Of a DNA stretch of 64,000 nucleotides, positions 11,622 through 24,066 are shown piece after piece. The notes under the pieces are model-generated. The model ran no database searches. It saw nothing but the letters and a program-made list of their open reading frames with translations, and had not been told where the DNA came from. Made by a program: the position numbers and the translations under genes. This stretch comes from Trametes villosa. Taxonomy: Eukaryota > Basidiomycota > Agaricomycetes > Polyporales > Polyporaceae. The stretch lies in NCBI GenBank assembly GCA_002964805.2, contig PUDQ02000027.1:186001-250000 (forward strand). The letters run 5' to 3'. The first letter of the stretch is position 1. Each line of letters begins with the position of its first letter.

Positions 11622-13544
11622 ATGGCCGAAAAAACGCCTTCGCGCGCACCGACTCCCCAGTCCGAATCTGCCCATTCGAGTTCCATCGAGAAGGCGGAGG
11701 GCGGCGGGGTTGGCCAGCTGAACTATGCCGGCCCAGTCGTTGCTGGGAACGCGCTCCTGCCAGCGGGCGAGGCGCAGTATGGCGTCCGGCAGATGGAGGC
11801 CATCACGGCGAGCTGGTCAAGAACCTCGCTGGTGATCGTTTACTGCACGTGAGTCGCGTCTCATAACGGACCTACCTCGAGCGCAAGCTAACGGGATGTC
11901 AGGATGTTCTCGCTGTACATGGTGAACGCGTTCCAGTCGTCAATTACCAGCTCGCTGTCCGCCTACGTCGTTAGCGGCTTCGAGGCCCACTCCCTCATCC
12001 CCGTGATCGGCATCGTCTCCAGCGTGGTCAGCGCGGCCGCGTACATGCCCATCGCGAAGATGCTCAACCTGTTCGACCGCTCCGTCGGCTTCCTCGTGAT
12101 GGTGTGCTTCGCCACGCTGGGGCTCATCCTCAGTGCCTCGTGCACGAACGTCGCGACGTACTGCGCGGCGCAGGTACGTCCCCCGCCTTACCCTGATTGG
12201 CTAGTTCTGATTGCGGGCCCAGATGTTCTACTCTGTCGGCTTCGTCGGCATCATCTTCAGCGTCGACGTCATCACCACCGACACCTCGTCCCTCCGGGAC
12301 CGAGGGCTCGCGTACGCGTTCACGTCCTCGCCGTACATCATTTCCGCCTTCGCCGGGCCCAAATCTGCCCAGCGGTTCTACGAGAGCAACTGGAGGTGGG
12401 GCTATGGGACGTTCGCTATCGTCCTGCCCGTCGTCGCCATCCCGTTGTTCGTCACCCTGCAGCTTGGGAAGTTCAAGGCGAAGAAGCTCGGGCTCCTGCA
12501 CAAGGAGAAGAGCGGGCGGACATGGCGAGAGTCCGCCATACACTACATCATCGAATTCGATGGTAAGCATTCTGGATAACCTGCATTTGGTGGAATCTAA
12601 CCGTTTGTGTAGTTATGGGCGTTTTCCTCCTCGGGGGAGGCCTCGCTCTCTTCCTCCTCCCTTTCTCGCTTACCAACACGTACGCCGACGGCTGGAACTC
12701 TGGCTCCATCATTGCCATGATTGTCGTTGGCATCCTGATGCTCTTCGGGTTCGCCGCCGCCGAACGCTGGCTCGCACCGAAGCCCTTCATCCCCTTCCAC
12801 CTCCTCAAGTCCCGCACGCTCCTCGGCGCGTGTCTGCTCGACTTCTTCTACCAGATCGCGTACTACTGCTGGTACTCCTACTTCCAGTCCTTCCTCCAGG
12901 TCGTCTACGGCACCTCGCTCGCCTCGGCCGGGTACATCTCCAACACCTTCGACGTCGTCTCCGGCGTCTGGCTGCTCGTCGTCGGCGTCGTGATCCGCAA
13001 GACGGGGTACTTCAAGTACCTCCTCGTCGGCTCCGTCTGCATCTTCCTCCTCGGCGAGGGCCTGATGATCTACTTCCGCAAGCCGGGCATGAAGCTCGGG
13101 TACATCGTCATGTGCCAGATCTTCATCGCATTCGGCGGCGGCACGATCACGATCTCCGAGCAGGTCGCCGTGCTCGCGACGGCGAGCCACAACGACGCCG
13201 CGGCGGTGCTCGCGCTGCTCGGCGTGTTCGGGTACGTCGGCGGCGCGGTCGGCTCCGCGATCTCCGCCGCGATCTGGACGCACACGCTCCCGGACGCGCT
13301 CCAGCGGCTGCTGCCCGCGGAGTCGAGCGCGGACTGGGAGGCGATCTACGACGACCTCGCGGTGCAGCTCAGCTACCCGATGGGCGACCCGACGCGCACG
13401 GCGATCATGAACGCGTACGCGGAGGCGCAGGAGAAGATGCTCATCGCCGGCACGTCGGTCATGGCGCTCGCGCTGCTCGCGGTCATCCTGATCAAGAACA
13501 TCAAGGTCTCCGAGATCGAGCAGGTCAAGGGCTTGCTGTTCTAG
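11622..13544 (+). CDS. MFS transporter, siderophore-iron type
   Basis: A major facilitator of the fungal siderophore-iron transporter group (Arn/Sit/MirB-like), expected at the plasma membrane or endosome to import ferri-siderophores by proton symport. Four exons (11622-11848, 11903-12173, 12223-12562, 12613-13544) give 589 residues. The N-terminus is hydrophilic and Ser-rich. About 14 hydrophobic segments follow, with a charged central loop (KFKAKKLGLLHKEKSGR). Family-like features are the MVNAFQSSITSSLSAYV segment, the WRWGYG motif after helix 6, KPFIPFHLLKSR, and the acidic C-terminal loop DWEAIYDDLAVQLSYP before the last helix. The start ATG lies in a good context (ccATGG). Gene order gives no further clue; no siderophore synthase is in view. 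Substrate is inferred from family only. Confidence 0.88.
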
Positions 13545-13831
13545 TTTCTGCCATGCATATTGTACATAGAGATCGTCAACAGCAATAATTGGGGCTGTTC
13601 TTGGGCATGATTGCGGACTGGTGTGTCCTACCTGATGTGCCGAAAGGGATATCAGTGCGCACTAGTCAGCGCTCAGCACCTCGATACATGGAGCAGAGTA
13701 TGAGAGGGGGTATATATGAGATGAGATATGAGATACATGAGGCAGGGTATAAATGAAGAAAGGATATAGGCGATAGTCGTGAGGGACCCGGTGGATAAGA
13801 TGAAGGTGATAGTAAACTCGACATTATGTTG

Positions 13832-15363
13832 GTGAGTAGGATGTGTAAGGTAGGGATGTCAAGTATCAGGTGTGTGATGAGGTGGAGATGTACTGAGTTG
13901 AGTATAGGTGTGGTAAGGTAGGAATGTGGGGAGGGGAAGATAGGCGTCCCGTCGGGCGAGCTAGAACTGGCCAGGTTCCAACTCACCCTCAGAGCGAGCG
14001 AGCCTGGGATCGGAGAGGGAGCCAGCGTGGCCAGCGCTGGCTTCCCCTCCCATCCCGGACTCACTTTTCCACCTCAAGAACCGAGAACTTATTGTAGGAT
14101 ACGATACTAGTAGGGCGGGTAACAACAGTGGAGAACTTCACCGATGAGAATGCCGTCGCGATGGACGGCCGGCGGGAGTGGGGTGCAGAGGTCGGAGCGG
14201 TGGACGCTGCCGACATGCTGGAGAAGAGGTCCGAGGAGCGCGAGGTAGAGGAGAAGGAGGACGACCGTGAGTGCGAGGCGCTGAATGTGCCCAGCGGGGG
14301 GGAGGGTGGTTCGCTGGGTGGTCTTCGCCGCCGGCGGTTCGTCCAGACCTTCCACTCGCCTTCGTCGTCCTCTTTCGCGGTTGCGTCCAGGTGAATTGGA
14401 GCGACGGAAATTGAGGTCGCTGAAGAAGACTTGCGTGCACGACGCTTAGCGGCTCTCGACTCCTTGCGGACGGGTGTGGTGGGTGTGGGCGAGGGCGCGG
14501 GAATATCGACGGTGGGTACACCGGCCACCTCCTTGCTTGCCGCGATGGTGGGGCCGTCGTAGGTGGTGCCCGACAGGTCGATGATGATGTCGCGTCGTCG
14601 GCGCCGTGTCCGTGCCTTCTTAGTCTTGACGGTCGCCCGTGCGAGTGTAGCGGCTCTCAGGTACCAGAGATAGACGGCCAGGCCAAGCACAGTGCCGTTG
14701 ACCAGAAGTACCAAGACCATCGCGAAGAACAGGTCCGAGTATATGCTATTGATGTTGAAAGGCGCGGCAGGGAGGGTAAGAAGCACGGGAGACGAGGGAA
14801 GCGAGAGGATCACAGGCGCGGCAGGGAGGGAGACGAGGGTAAGCGTGTGGAGGACGGTGTTGTTGTTGCCCGAGAGTGTGCCGTTTATGATGGTGACTTC
14901 GCTGTCCAGACTGTAGATGAAATGAGGTTAGAAGACGAATGTAACAACAATGTCGCGTATACTGACAGAGGAAGGTGCGCCGCGCCGTTGAACCAGGTGC
15001 CAAAGGTGCCAGTGAAGCCGTTGCCAAGAGTGAGGAAGCCAGTATAGATGGGGGTGGCGCGCAGCGCGCTGAAGATAGAGAGGAAGATGGAGACGAGCGT
15101 GGTCAACATGGTCGTCGTGGTAAGTGGGTGATCAGAGTGAAAGGAGGGACAGAGGGAGAGCGGACGGGTTTATGAATGTCGGGCGAGGCCGACGCGACGC
15201 GAGCGACCTGAACCTTGTTCTGTTTAAACCAACCTCACGTGCAGACGCGACCGCGTCGTTTGTCGCTGTGTGTCCAACCCGTCACAAGCTGAAGGAATAG
15301 AGCACCTGCCTAAATGGGACGGTCCGTCGATCCCGCCCCCGCTCCTCGTGGCGCACGGGCGCC
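13832..15363 (-). repeat. Dispersed unit, copy A (promoter, gene and 3' tail)
   Basis: This minus-strand block resembles 57,985-59,410 on the plus strand. Conservation covers a shared 5' end with gcgcccg-gcgccacgagg, a gcgggggcgggatcga core, a tttaggcaggtgctctattcc stretch, a gtttaaac site, the whole gene including its intron, and at least 60 nt after the stop codon. The last part (13,832-13,975) also matches 53,001-53,140. Sharing of promoter and intron points to DNA-level duplication rather than retroposition. I saw no terminal inverted repeats or clear target-site duplication by eye. Confidence 0.8.
14061..15109 (-). CDS. Single-pass membrane protein of a duplicated family, copy A
   Basis: I do not recognise a known family. 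Two exons (15109-14967 and 14910-14061) encode 330 residues starting MLTTLV. Order: a hydrophobic start that may be a signal peptide or anchor (residues about 1-20), a Gly-rich stretch (GNGFTG), possible N-glycosylation sites (NGT, NNT), a second hydrophobic run around LSLPSSPVLLTL, a clear transmembrane helix (AMVLVLLVNGTVLGLAVYLW), and a basic block TRRRRR. The long Ser/Pro/basic tail has NRRRRRPPSEPPSP and a Ser-rich run. An N-outside, C-cytosolic topology fits the positive charge after the helix. The paralogue at 58,243 keeps the same intron position and exon 1 length (143 nt). The stop codon overlaps a perfect GTGAGT donor, so a longer spliced form is possible. Confidence 0.75.
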
Positions 15364-15686
15364 TTCGCGCACCTTTGGCCCGCCTGGACGCCCGTTGAAC
15401 CGGCTTGAACTCGTCCCGACCGCTGAACCACTCCTGTCGGGCTGAGCGCTGCCAAAGCAGTTATTGCAGAGGCCGAAGAACAGTGGTCAGTATAGACATC
15501 AAATGCGAGATCAGTGCAAAATTCGGTGATAAAATGAATGTAAGATAATGATAGAGGTAGCGCTACAAAACGTATGTCGGTGCGAAGGTACTCGAGGAAC
15601 AAAGCAGATACACAGGGGAACATGAGAAAGAGAGGACGGCAAAAGCTGTTGCCAGGAACGATACAAATGAACACATACCAGGAAAT
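15110..15686. other. Promoter side of copy A and 3' flank of the peroxiredoxin-like gene
   Basis: 15,110-15,363 is the conserved upstream part of the repeated unit, with a cataaaccc element about 60 bases before the start codon. 15,364-15,686 shows no gene and should hold the 3' untranslated region of the minus-strand gene ending at 15,687. Confidence 0.5.
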
Positions 15687-18600
15687 TCAGTCGCGACGAT
15701 AGGAATATGTGGCACCAGAGGTCTCCTCATCCACGGTCTCATACCCGTCTTCCCTCCTCCCCAATTCGTTGATGTACGCAAGGCTCAGAGTCCCACTTCC
15801 CCACTCGGGAGTGTTGTCGTGGTGAGCGACTTGCACCCGAGCTGAGCCATGGTGCTTGCGGTGGTCCCGCTCTCGCTCAGTGCGATCGTAGTGATCGTCC
15901 GGGTTCGAGAGGTGCAGCCCAAGCCCCTTCGTCACGCGCCGCTCCTTGGGCGGAGCTTCGATCTTCTTGACAGCAGGTGCAGGCTTATGCTTCCTCTCCC
16001 GCTCACGTTCCCGCTCGCGTTCGCGTTCCCGCTGTGCGACAAGCGCCGCCGTCTCGCGCTTCTCCGCGCTCGACGTCCAGCTACCCTGCGCGCTCACGCT
16101 CCCGCTGTCCGAGTCGCTTCCGTGGCTGTACCCGAGCTCCGGTTCGTATAGGTGCGGCTCGTCCGCGTGCTGCCCAGGACTGGGGATGGGGCCGAACTCG
16201 CGCCGCTTCTCGCGCCGAGTGCGCATGCGGGCGAGACTGCGGCGGCGCTCTTCCATCCATGCTTCCTCCTCTTGCGGGGAAAGGGTGGGCGCTCCGTCGG
16301 GGGCGGTCGGGATGGAGAAGTGGTACCCTGCGCCCATGAGGACGTCCAGGATGGGCGCGTGAGCCCGGGTGTTCGTCATGCGGTGCGCAAACGAGCAGTT
16401 GAGGCTGGGGGGTTGGGGGCGTTAGAGAGAGAATGCGGAGCGTGTGTGGATTGCCACTTACCCTGGGCCCAGAACGAATTCTCCGCCGAGCTGAGATGCA
16501 TCGCCACCCTTCTCCCAGACCGGCATGCCAACGCGCAGTGCGTTGCGCACGACCATGGCGAGGCCGCCTATGGGGCCATGCCGGCAATAGTCTCCCTTCT
16601 CGCTGTCCGGACCGGGATCGCTGGAACGGAGCGTCATCCCCAGGGCTGCGTGAAGCCGCAGCGAAGGGTCGGTGTACATGGGGATGGGTGTACGGAAGAT
16701 GTCTGTAGGTGAACGGTAGTTAGTATTTGGTTGTGGCGAATCAACGGGTAGTACGTACGTCGGTAGGACTTGATCATCCCATGAGACCCGTTCCCGATGA
16801 GCACGAAGTCAATCCCAGAGCGCTTCAGAGCTTCCACGTCCACATTCCGCGAGATGGAGTACATGTAGTCCTGACACATCGCACACCTGGAGCCTTGTCA
16901 GCGGACATCGCAGTCGAAATGCTGGGAGAACGCACCAAAAGTGCCGGATGAAGATCACGATGGTCTTCCGGTCCTTGAACAACTCGCCGAACGGGACCCG
17001 GAGCCCGTTCTGCGCGATGACCGTCAGCGCTGCCGCGCGCGCGATCTGGTCCCTGGTCAGGCCCGCGTGTTCGTCAAACGTCACCACGGACGGCTCCTCC
17101 TTCCTCCGGTGATGCCTGCGCGCCTCGCTCGTCCGTGGTGGGACGGAGCCGCCGCGCGTGCTACGCCCGTGCCGCCCGGGGTCGGTTGACCTGTACGGGT
17201 GCGAGAACGTCGTAGAGGGCGTGTTCGGCAGAGGTAGAGGAGTCGACTCCGCAGAGGTCGCGTAGACGCGATGTCCCTGAGGTGACGCGACTATGCTCTC
17301 GTTGACGCTATTGACCGTCGTCCGCCCGAACTCCTCCGTCCCGTTGTCCCCATCATGGCTCGCCTCCGACGGCTGCGACTGCATGCGCGTGTGCATCTGC
17401 GCCTGCGTCTGTGTATGCACGTGCGTGTACGACGACGGTGGAGGAGGGGGAGCAGGGGCAGGCACCCGCGTCGCCGCACGGTCGAGCGTTGGCATGGGCG
17501 GAGACTGAACGCGGGGCGCAGGCACGGGCGATTGCGCGCGAGTAGCAGCAACGCTACTGGTGATCGCCGCGGGCGGTGGCGATAGCGCGCGCCCGGGCGG
17601 CGACTGCGTGCGGGCCATCGCGTTCTGCTCGGGCGATTGCGCGCGCGCGGACACGTGGTGCGTCGGGGGCGGAGGCGTCTCGGAGCGGAAGGGGAGATGC
17701 GCGGCGTGCTGGGTCTGCGCGGTGAACGACTGGCCTTGCGTAGCGCGGCGCGCGGACGTGTGCGGGCGAGCTGAGGGCTGGGGCACGGTGGAGGCCTTTG
17801 TGCGCGAGGAGGGGCTCGCCGCGGACGACGGCGCGGGTGGTGCTTGCAGGGTGGTGCCGAGCTGGCTGGTATGGTATGCACGCTCCTGCCGGTCTTCCGA
17901 GCGACGCTGCTGCTCCCTTTGTTCGTGTCTGCTCTCGTGGGGAGTCCTCGACCGAGGCGGCTCCGGAGCGGGAGAGTAGGACCGAGGCTGCTCTGTGGCG
18001 TAGCTAGTGAACACCGTCGGCTGTATGACGGGAGGCGTGTGCTGCCGGACTGGTTCAGGTACCCGCGGAGCCGAAAAGCCGCGGGGGAGCTCGTCGAAGT
18101 ATACCGGGGGCCGGACGCGGGGAGGTGGCGGGAGAGGTGGTTGCGGCAAAGGTGTCGGGAGGTCGTGGTCAATTCTCGACGGAGGTGAAAGTGGGAGCGG
18201 AGCCGGGGTGGGTGGCTCGTCTCTACGCGGTGGAAGAGGTGAAGGAACCCTACGAGGAGCCTGAGGGGGTGTGGGCGTGTGGCGAGGCGCAGGAGGCAGA
18301 GGTGAGGGTGCACGGCGAGGAGCAGGCACGGGCGATGCGCGACGCTGCTGATTCGCGGGAGAGGGCACCCGGCGGGGTTGAGCTATAACAGCAGGTGAGG
18401 GGCGTCGCGGTGGTGCAACAGGCGAGGGGCGTCTGGGAGGGGCAACGGGAGAAGGCGCCCGGCGCGGTGCCGGATCTGATCGCGGAGGGATGGGCGAAAA
18501 GGTACTGACCGGGGCAGGGTACTGTGGCGGGATGGGAGATGGCGAGATGAGCGGCACAACTGCCTGCGGAGGGATGGGCGAGAACGCCGATGTAGGTCGG

Positions 18601-20582
18601 GACAGCAGGGGATTGGACGACAGAGGCGGCGAGGGAGACGAGTGGTGATAGTCGGGCTCGTCTGAATGGAAGTGCGCGGGGCGCAACAGAACGACCTCCG
18701 ACTCCGGTGAGGGCGGGAGGCTCTCGGGCGGAAGCGAGCACGAGTACGCGCTGCCAGCCGTTTCTGGTGGCGTTCGGCGATCATCTCGCACGTACTCACG
18801 CTGCGGCTCTGGGGATGGGGGAGAACGAGACCTGCGCATCGAACGATCTTCCCTGGGCGGTGTCGGGAGGCGCGATTCTTTCCGAATCGGGGGAAGCGGA
18901 GAGTCCTTCTTCGAGAGCGGCGTCAGTTCCAAGACCTGAGCAACTGTCTGAGGAGCCGGTGGCGGCGGCGGCGCCTGGGGTTGAGGAGCATAGACGGGTA
19001 TAGGAGGCATGGGGGGCAGCATGTGTGGCGCGGGACCGCCATACTCATCCGAGTCGGGGTAGCCCACGAGCGTGCTAGCCATGCTCACGTTGTCCACTGG
19101 AGACGGCGAGGGCCCGAAGGTGAGGTTCGGCAGAGGCGTGATCCCTAGGCTAACATGGCTAAGACTCTTCCGGTGCGACATCTTCATCCTCTTCTTCCCT
19201 TCGGACGGCGCATCGGCGCCAGAGGCCCGTACCACCTGCGGGACATCGCGTGAGCTGCTAGGCTCTGTATCTCTGTCGCGATGTGGGGCTGAAGCCCGGC
19301 CTTCCGAGGAGCCCTCCACGAACGAGTCCCGTGCTGTCGAATCCCGAATATGCAGCCGCCGAGTCCTCATCGTCACAGGAGGAGACGGATCAGAGACCTT
19401 GAAATCCCGAGCATAGAGAGACGACCGCCGGAATCTTCTGGAGATACTATCCTTCCTGTTATGGATGCTCCGACGCCGGCTGGCCCACTCGGGCTCCGGT
19501 TCAGATTCACCACGAGGCATGCGGGGGCGGGGCGGGGGGACAGGGAGCGGCGCCGGCGAGGGGGGTTCTGTCTTGCTGCTGAGCAAAGAGGGGAACTCGG
19601 AGGTGAGGATCTTCGAGACGTTGCGCCCCAGTGCACCGCGAGTAATCACCGTCACGTCGAGCACAGGTACAGGATGCCCTCCGTCGCTATGAGATGCAGT
19701 GTGCTTCGATGGCGGGGGAGGTGATGGCGGCTCTTGAAGGACGGCCTCAGGAGACAGGGAACGCGACCGATCGTGCACGCTAGCGCTGCTCAAGGTCAGA
19801 GTGTCATCCGGAGTCATAGGAGGTGTCGGCGCGGTGTGCACAGAGGACATATGCGGGTGGGAGTGCGAGTCGACCGTGGACGCAGTGTGAGGAGGCGGCT
19901 GATCATGCTGGTTGCGCTGCCCGTAGACTTCGCCGTGAGATTGACGATGATCATAGACGTACTGGTCGGACAGATGAGAATCCTCGTGCGCGGCTGCGGT
20001 CTCTTGTGACGCCAGGTCCTGAGCGACCGGCTGGGCAGGAGTGGCAGGGAAGCCTGATATGGTGTTCGAACGCCTGCGGTAGTGATATTCGCGGGCCGTG
20101 AGCTTCTCCGTAGCTTCTTGATCCTGGTCCTGCTCTTGATGCCTGCGCGTTGGAAGCGATGAAGATCCGCCAATATCTGCTTCGGAAAAATACGAAGTGG
20201 AATCTCTGGCGGGCCGAGTCCGGGCACGTGGAGGACGAGGGGGCCTAGAGACTTCCGAGTGGTAGCCGTCCCGCAGCTGGTCCAGGGCATCAATGCTCCT
20301 CGCGGCGTGGAGAACAGTTCGAGGTAGCGCAGGGAGCTCGGGTAGAGCATGCTGGTTGTAGCGGCTAGGGTCCGGCGGCAAAGGCGGGGTATGTGTCAAA
20401 GAAGAGGAAGACGGGTTGCGACCGGTATACTTCTGCGACGAGTGCGCACGCTCCCGTAAAACCTGGAGCGGCGCGAATGGGTCGGTGGGGTCCGGAAGCG
20501 GGTACTTGGGCGAGTAAGGGAAAGCCGGGGGTGGTTTGCGCTTGATCCTGGAGGCTGAGCGAGCGTCGGGGAGAGTGTTCAT
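15687..20582 (-). CDS. Giant disordered protein with C-terminal AhpC/TSA (PRXL2-like) domain
   Basis: Four exons (20582-16936, 16886-16759, 16702-16462, 16404-15687) give 1577 residues. Residues 1 to about 1170 are low-complexity and proline-rich with many PPP, SPxPPR and Ser/Arg runs, so probably disordered. Residues about 1180-1400 form a thioredoxin-fold AhpC/TSA antioxidant-like domain of the PRXL2/AAED1 kind: LFKDRKTIVIFIRHFW, then a CxxC reading CAMC (about residues 1217-1220), RNVDVEAL, IGNGSHGMI, MYTDPSLRLHAALGM and GGEFVLGPG. The tail has an RERERE-type charged repeat. The CAMC motif is created across the first intron, which supports the splice model. The start is the first ATG; the open frame continues upstream only from non-ATG codons. 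Redox activity is inferred from the family; the role of the long N-terminus is unknown. Confidence 0.85.
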
Positions 20583-21205
20583 GGCGTCCAGCGCTATTTG
20601 CCCGAGCACGGGGAAGGATGGGATGGCTCTGGAGGACAGTAGCGACGGCCCTCGGAGGGGGCATGCATACCTTTATGTAAACGCGACATGCTCGTGTTGA
20701 CGGTGCGGTGAGGAGATTAAACGTCTTCACCGTGGACCGCACGGTAGAAGTGCCATAACAGGCACGCTGTCTCCGCACCGCGCCTGTGCAGCGACTGGCA
20801 TGACCTGCCTCGGTGTTACCTCTGCCTATTGAGGCCGGTCGAGCTTCGGAGCTGATCTCTATTCAACTCAATCTCGTCGGGAAACAAACATCCGCCGACA
20901 TTTGAACGCCCGCGAAATGAAGCCCAGATGAGGGCCAAGGAGTATGTATATGTGCATCACGGTTCTCTAAGTACTTCCTTCAGCTCTCGCGCCCGTACGA
21001 ATAGCGGTAGACTGTACTGACCTAGACAGGTTGGGCGCACTTGCATGGAGGAAGAGAGACAAGGACGAATTGGGCGGAGTGGGCGTGGCCGGCGCCGGTT
21101 TGCCGGCGGATACTGGGCGTCTGTGGGAAGCGCCTGCCCCGGATACGTATGGCATGACTCTGAAGCGCCGACGGACGGGAGCATCGCACTTGTTCTCCGA
21201 CCACG
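20583..21205. other. Divergent promoter region, 623 bases
   Basis: This lies between the start of the minus-strand peroxiredoxin-like gene and the plus-strand Avt-type gene. No open frame with splice support is present. It must hold both promoters and 5' untranslated leaders; I see no convincing single TATA box. Confidence 0.5.
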
Positions 21206-24066
21206 ATGTCCTCGCCCTCCAAGCCCTTCGACATCCCCAGCCCACGACAGTCGCAGCAGGCGAACCCGGAGAGCACCCCGCCAACCTTTGGCACTCCCAT
21301 ATCTGCCTCTCCTAGCCCACGCCTCCTGCGCGCACAGTACGCAGGCACTCCACCTCCAGGCAACATCCCACCTCGGGCTGCTGGGACTCCGACCGGCACC
21401 CCTAGACCGACAGGGAGCTCGTCGTACATCCCATTACCTGCAGGCGATGCTTCATCCTCGAGCCCTCGACTCGCAGCGGGCGACTTCGGAGTCCGCCGTC
21501 CCGCCTCGGGAACGCCTGGGAGCGGTCAGGGTGACAACCCTCTGGACGAGCTGACTGACGAGGATAAGGCCAAGATCGTGAGAAGACATCTCGTATCGCG
21601 CGAGGAGCGACAGGGCAATAGGCCCGCTACCCCCGACCAGCCTGCTCGAGGGTCGTTCAGTGCAGGATCGGATGCCGGGAACGCAGGCATCATCTCCAAG
21701 CGTTCCTCGGCCTCTCATATCCGCATCGAGAGGGAGGACACCAACCCGTTTCCTGTACCCTACGATGCCCCCGGTGCCGACGTTACGTGAGTACAAAGCA
21801 CACGCAGCGGTTCGACCCATCCGGGGTATGCGTCTACACGCGGTGTGAACGTGTGCTAACTTCATCCTCAGTCACAGCATATACAAGTGGCAAGCCGATA
21901 AGAGGCGGCAGTCCGCGCGCCTACGCTCCAATTCATATGCCGGGTCCACCCACACCGAACCTCCGCATCCAGCATTTGAGCACCTGCATGAGCCGGGTGG
22001 CTTCCGCCGCAACTATGTGATGCTTCGCGACCCTGAGGGTGCCGTGCAGCGCCCCATGGTTCGCAACTTCATCGAGTTCTTGTACATCTTCGGCCACTTC
22101 GTACGTATCCCCGAACCCAGTTCATATTCGCCATTGGCTCACACGGTACCGTTTGCGTAGGCCGGTGAAGATCTCGAGGAGATTGAGGAGGAAGATGAAG
22201 CAGAAGACGAAGAGTCGCGTGTCCAGACTCCTGAATATCTGGAAGGTGCTTCTGACTATGGCACCGGCGAGAGCCCGCCTCTATCTACGGATGCTCCAAT
22301 CCCTTCTACGGACTTGCACAAGTCAACCGAGCGATCCCCGTTGCTTCAGCGCCCGCATAGCCGCAGGCCTCGTTCCAAATCGCAACGTAGACGGATGTCC
22401 AGTCTCGGACCTCATGGAGATGCTACAGTGACTGATGCGGTTCTCATGGTATGCATACACGACGCTTATTGAGGCAACGTGTACTGACCAGCCTGGTAGT
22501 TGTTGAAGTCGTTCGTCGGGACTGGTATTCTGTTCCTTGGCAAAGCGTACGTCATCCCAGTGCTACAACCTCTTACGCTACTAACGTGCACCTCAGGTTC
22601 TTCAACGGTGGAATCCTATTCTCGAGCGCCGTCCTGACCTTCATTGCCTTGATCTCGCTCTACTCGTTCCTGCTACTGGTCAAGACGAAGTTTGTGGTTC
22701 ATGGCAGTTTCGGCGGTATGTGGATGGTTGGCCTGAGATAGGGACAAGCTCGATTGACTGACATTTATGCAGACATCGGCGGCACCCTCTACGGCCCCTG
22801 GATGCGCTACGCCATCCTGACGTCTATCACTGTCTCGCAAGTCGGATTTGTCTCAGCGTACATCATCTTCGTCTCCGAGAATCTGCAGTCTTTCGTCCTG
22901 GGCATCACGAACTGTGCGAAGCTGCTCGGCATCCAGTACTTCATCCTCCTGCAGATGATCATCTTCCTGCCTCTGGCGCTCATCCGGAACCTCGCGAAGC
23001 TCAGCACGACCGCTCTTGTCGCCGACGCGTTCATTCTGGCTGGCTTGATCTACATCTTCGGTAGTGAGGCTGCCATCATGGCGAAGAACGGCCACGCCCA
23101 TGTGGAGCTGTTCAACTCGAAGGACTGGCCCCTGTTGATTGGGTATGTCTCATCCTGATTCTCTCGAGCGACCCACACTGACCTGTAGCAGAACTGCCGT
23201 CTTCTCGTTCGAGGGTATCGGCCTGGTTATCCCGATTACGGACGCTATGAAGGAGCCTCGCAAGTTCCCCAAGGTCCTCACGGGCGTCATGTTGTTCCTT
23301 ATGGGTGAGCATGAAGTGATCGACAGTATATTCCCGCGTGTTGTGCTAAAATCTGGTATTAGTCTTGTTCTGTGGTGGAGGCGTCATGTCGTACTTGACC
23401 TTCGGCGCAAACGTGCAAACTGTCGTCATTGTCAACCTCGACACGACGAGCAAGTTCACGCAAGCTGTAAGCACACTATGGTATCCAGCATGTCGCAGCC
23501 TACTCACTATGAGACGTTCCTACAGGTGCAATTCCTGTACTCGCTCGCCATCCTGCTCTCCGTACCGCTGCAGCTCTTCCCCGCCGTCCGTATCATGGAG
23601 AACGGCATCTTCGAGCGTAGCGGGAAGCAAAGTGTCATCGTCAAGTGGCAGAAGAATTTCTTCCGCTTTGTCGTCGTCGTCTTCTGCGCCGGGCTCAGCT
23701 ACTTCGGTGCCGCGGACCTCGACAAGTTCGTCTCCTTCGTTGGCAGCTTCGCCTGGTGCGTTTGTTTTCTCCCTCATGGGTTTGCCGACGTCTGACACCC
23801 GTTTCACAAGTGTGCCGCTGTGCTACGTCTACCCCGCGATGCTGCACTACAAGGCATGCGCGCGCACGCGGAAACAGAAGATCGCGGACATCGCGCTCAT
23901 GGTCTTCGGCATGGTCGCGGCCACCTACACCACTGTGCAGACCATCAAGGTGAGCATTACCCACCATCGCATTGTGAACGATGTCCTGACGTTCCCCATC
24001 CAGCTCATGACCCAACCTGCGCCTGCTGGTCCGCCGACGCTCGGGCAGTGCGGTCATGCCCCGTGA
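21206..24066 (+). CDS. Vacuolar amino acid transporter, Avt3/Avt4-like (AAAP family)
   Basis: A proton-coupled amino acid transporter of the AAAP family, closest in layout to yeast Avt3/Avt4, which export neutral and basic amino acids from the vacuole. Eleven exons join to 760 residues. The first 366 or so residues are hydrophilic and Ser/Pro-rich, with an acidic patch (EDLEEIEEEDEAEDEE), as expected for the long cytosolic N-terminus. The transporter core starts at LLKSFVGTGILFLGKAF, with eleven-helix-type hydrophobic segments and the family-typical FSFEGIGLVIPI and EPRKFP in the seventh exon. The C-terminus after the last helix is short and follows a 54-nt intron. ATG 21206 is the first in frame after the divergent promoter. 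The tail after TIK is less certain than the core. Confidence 0.9.

Noticed and set aside
12197..13588. 463-codon frame overlapping the MFS gene
   Set aside because: Shadow of the transporter in another frame, with Arg/Pro/His-rich composition and no hydrophobic segments.
15964..16060. Tandem repeat (cgctcgcgttcg-like) resembling a microsatellite or CRISPR-like array
   Set aside because: It encodes the RERERE run of the peroxiredoxin-like protein. No spacers or regular direct repeats exist; a fungal nuclear genome would not carry CRISPR.
17291..18313. Long open frame (340 codons) antisense/other-frame in the proline-rich region
   Set aside because: It overlaps the coding exon of the peroxiredoxin-like gene in another frame. 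Its Arg/Pro/Leu bias is the expected shadow of GC-rich proline codons.
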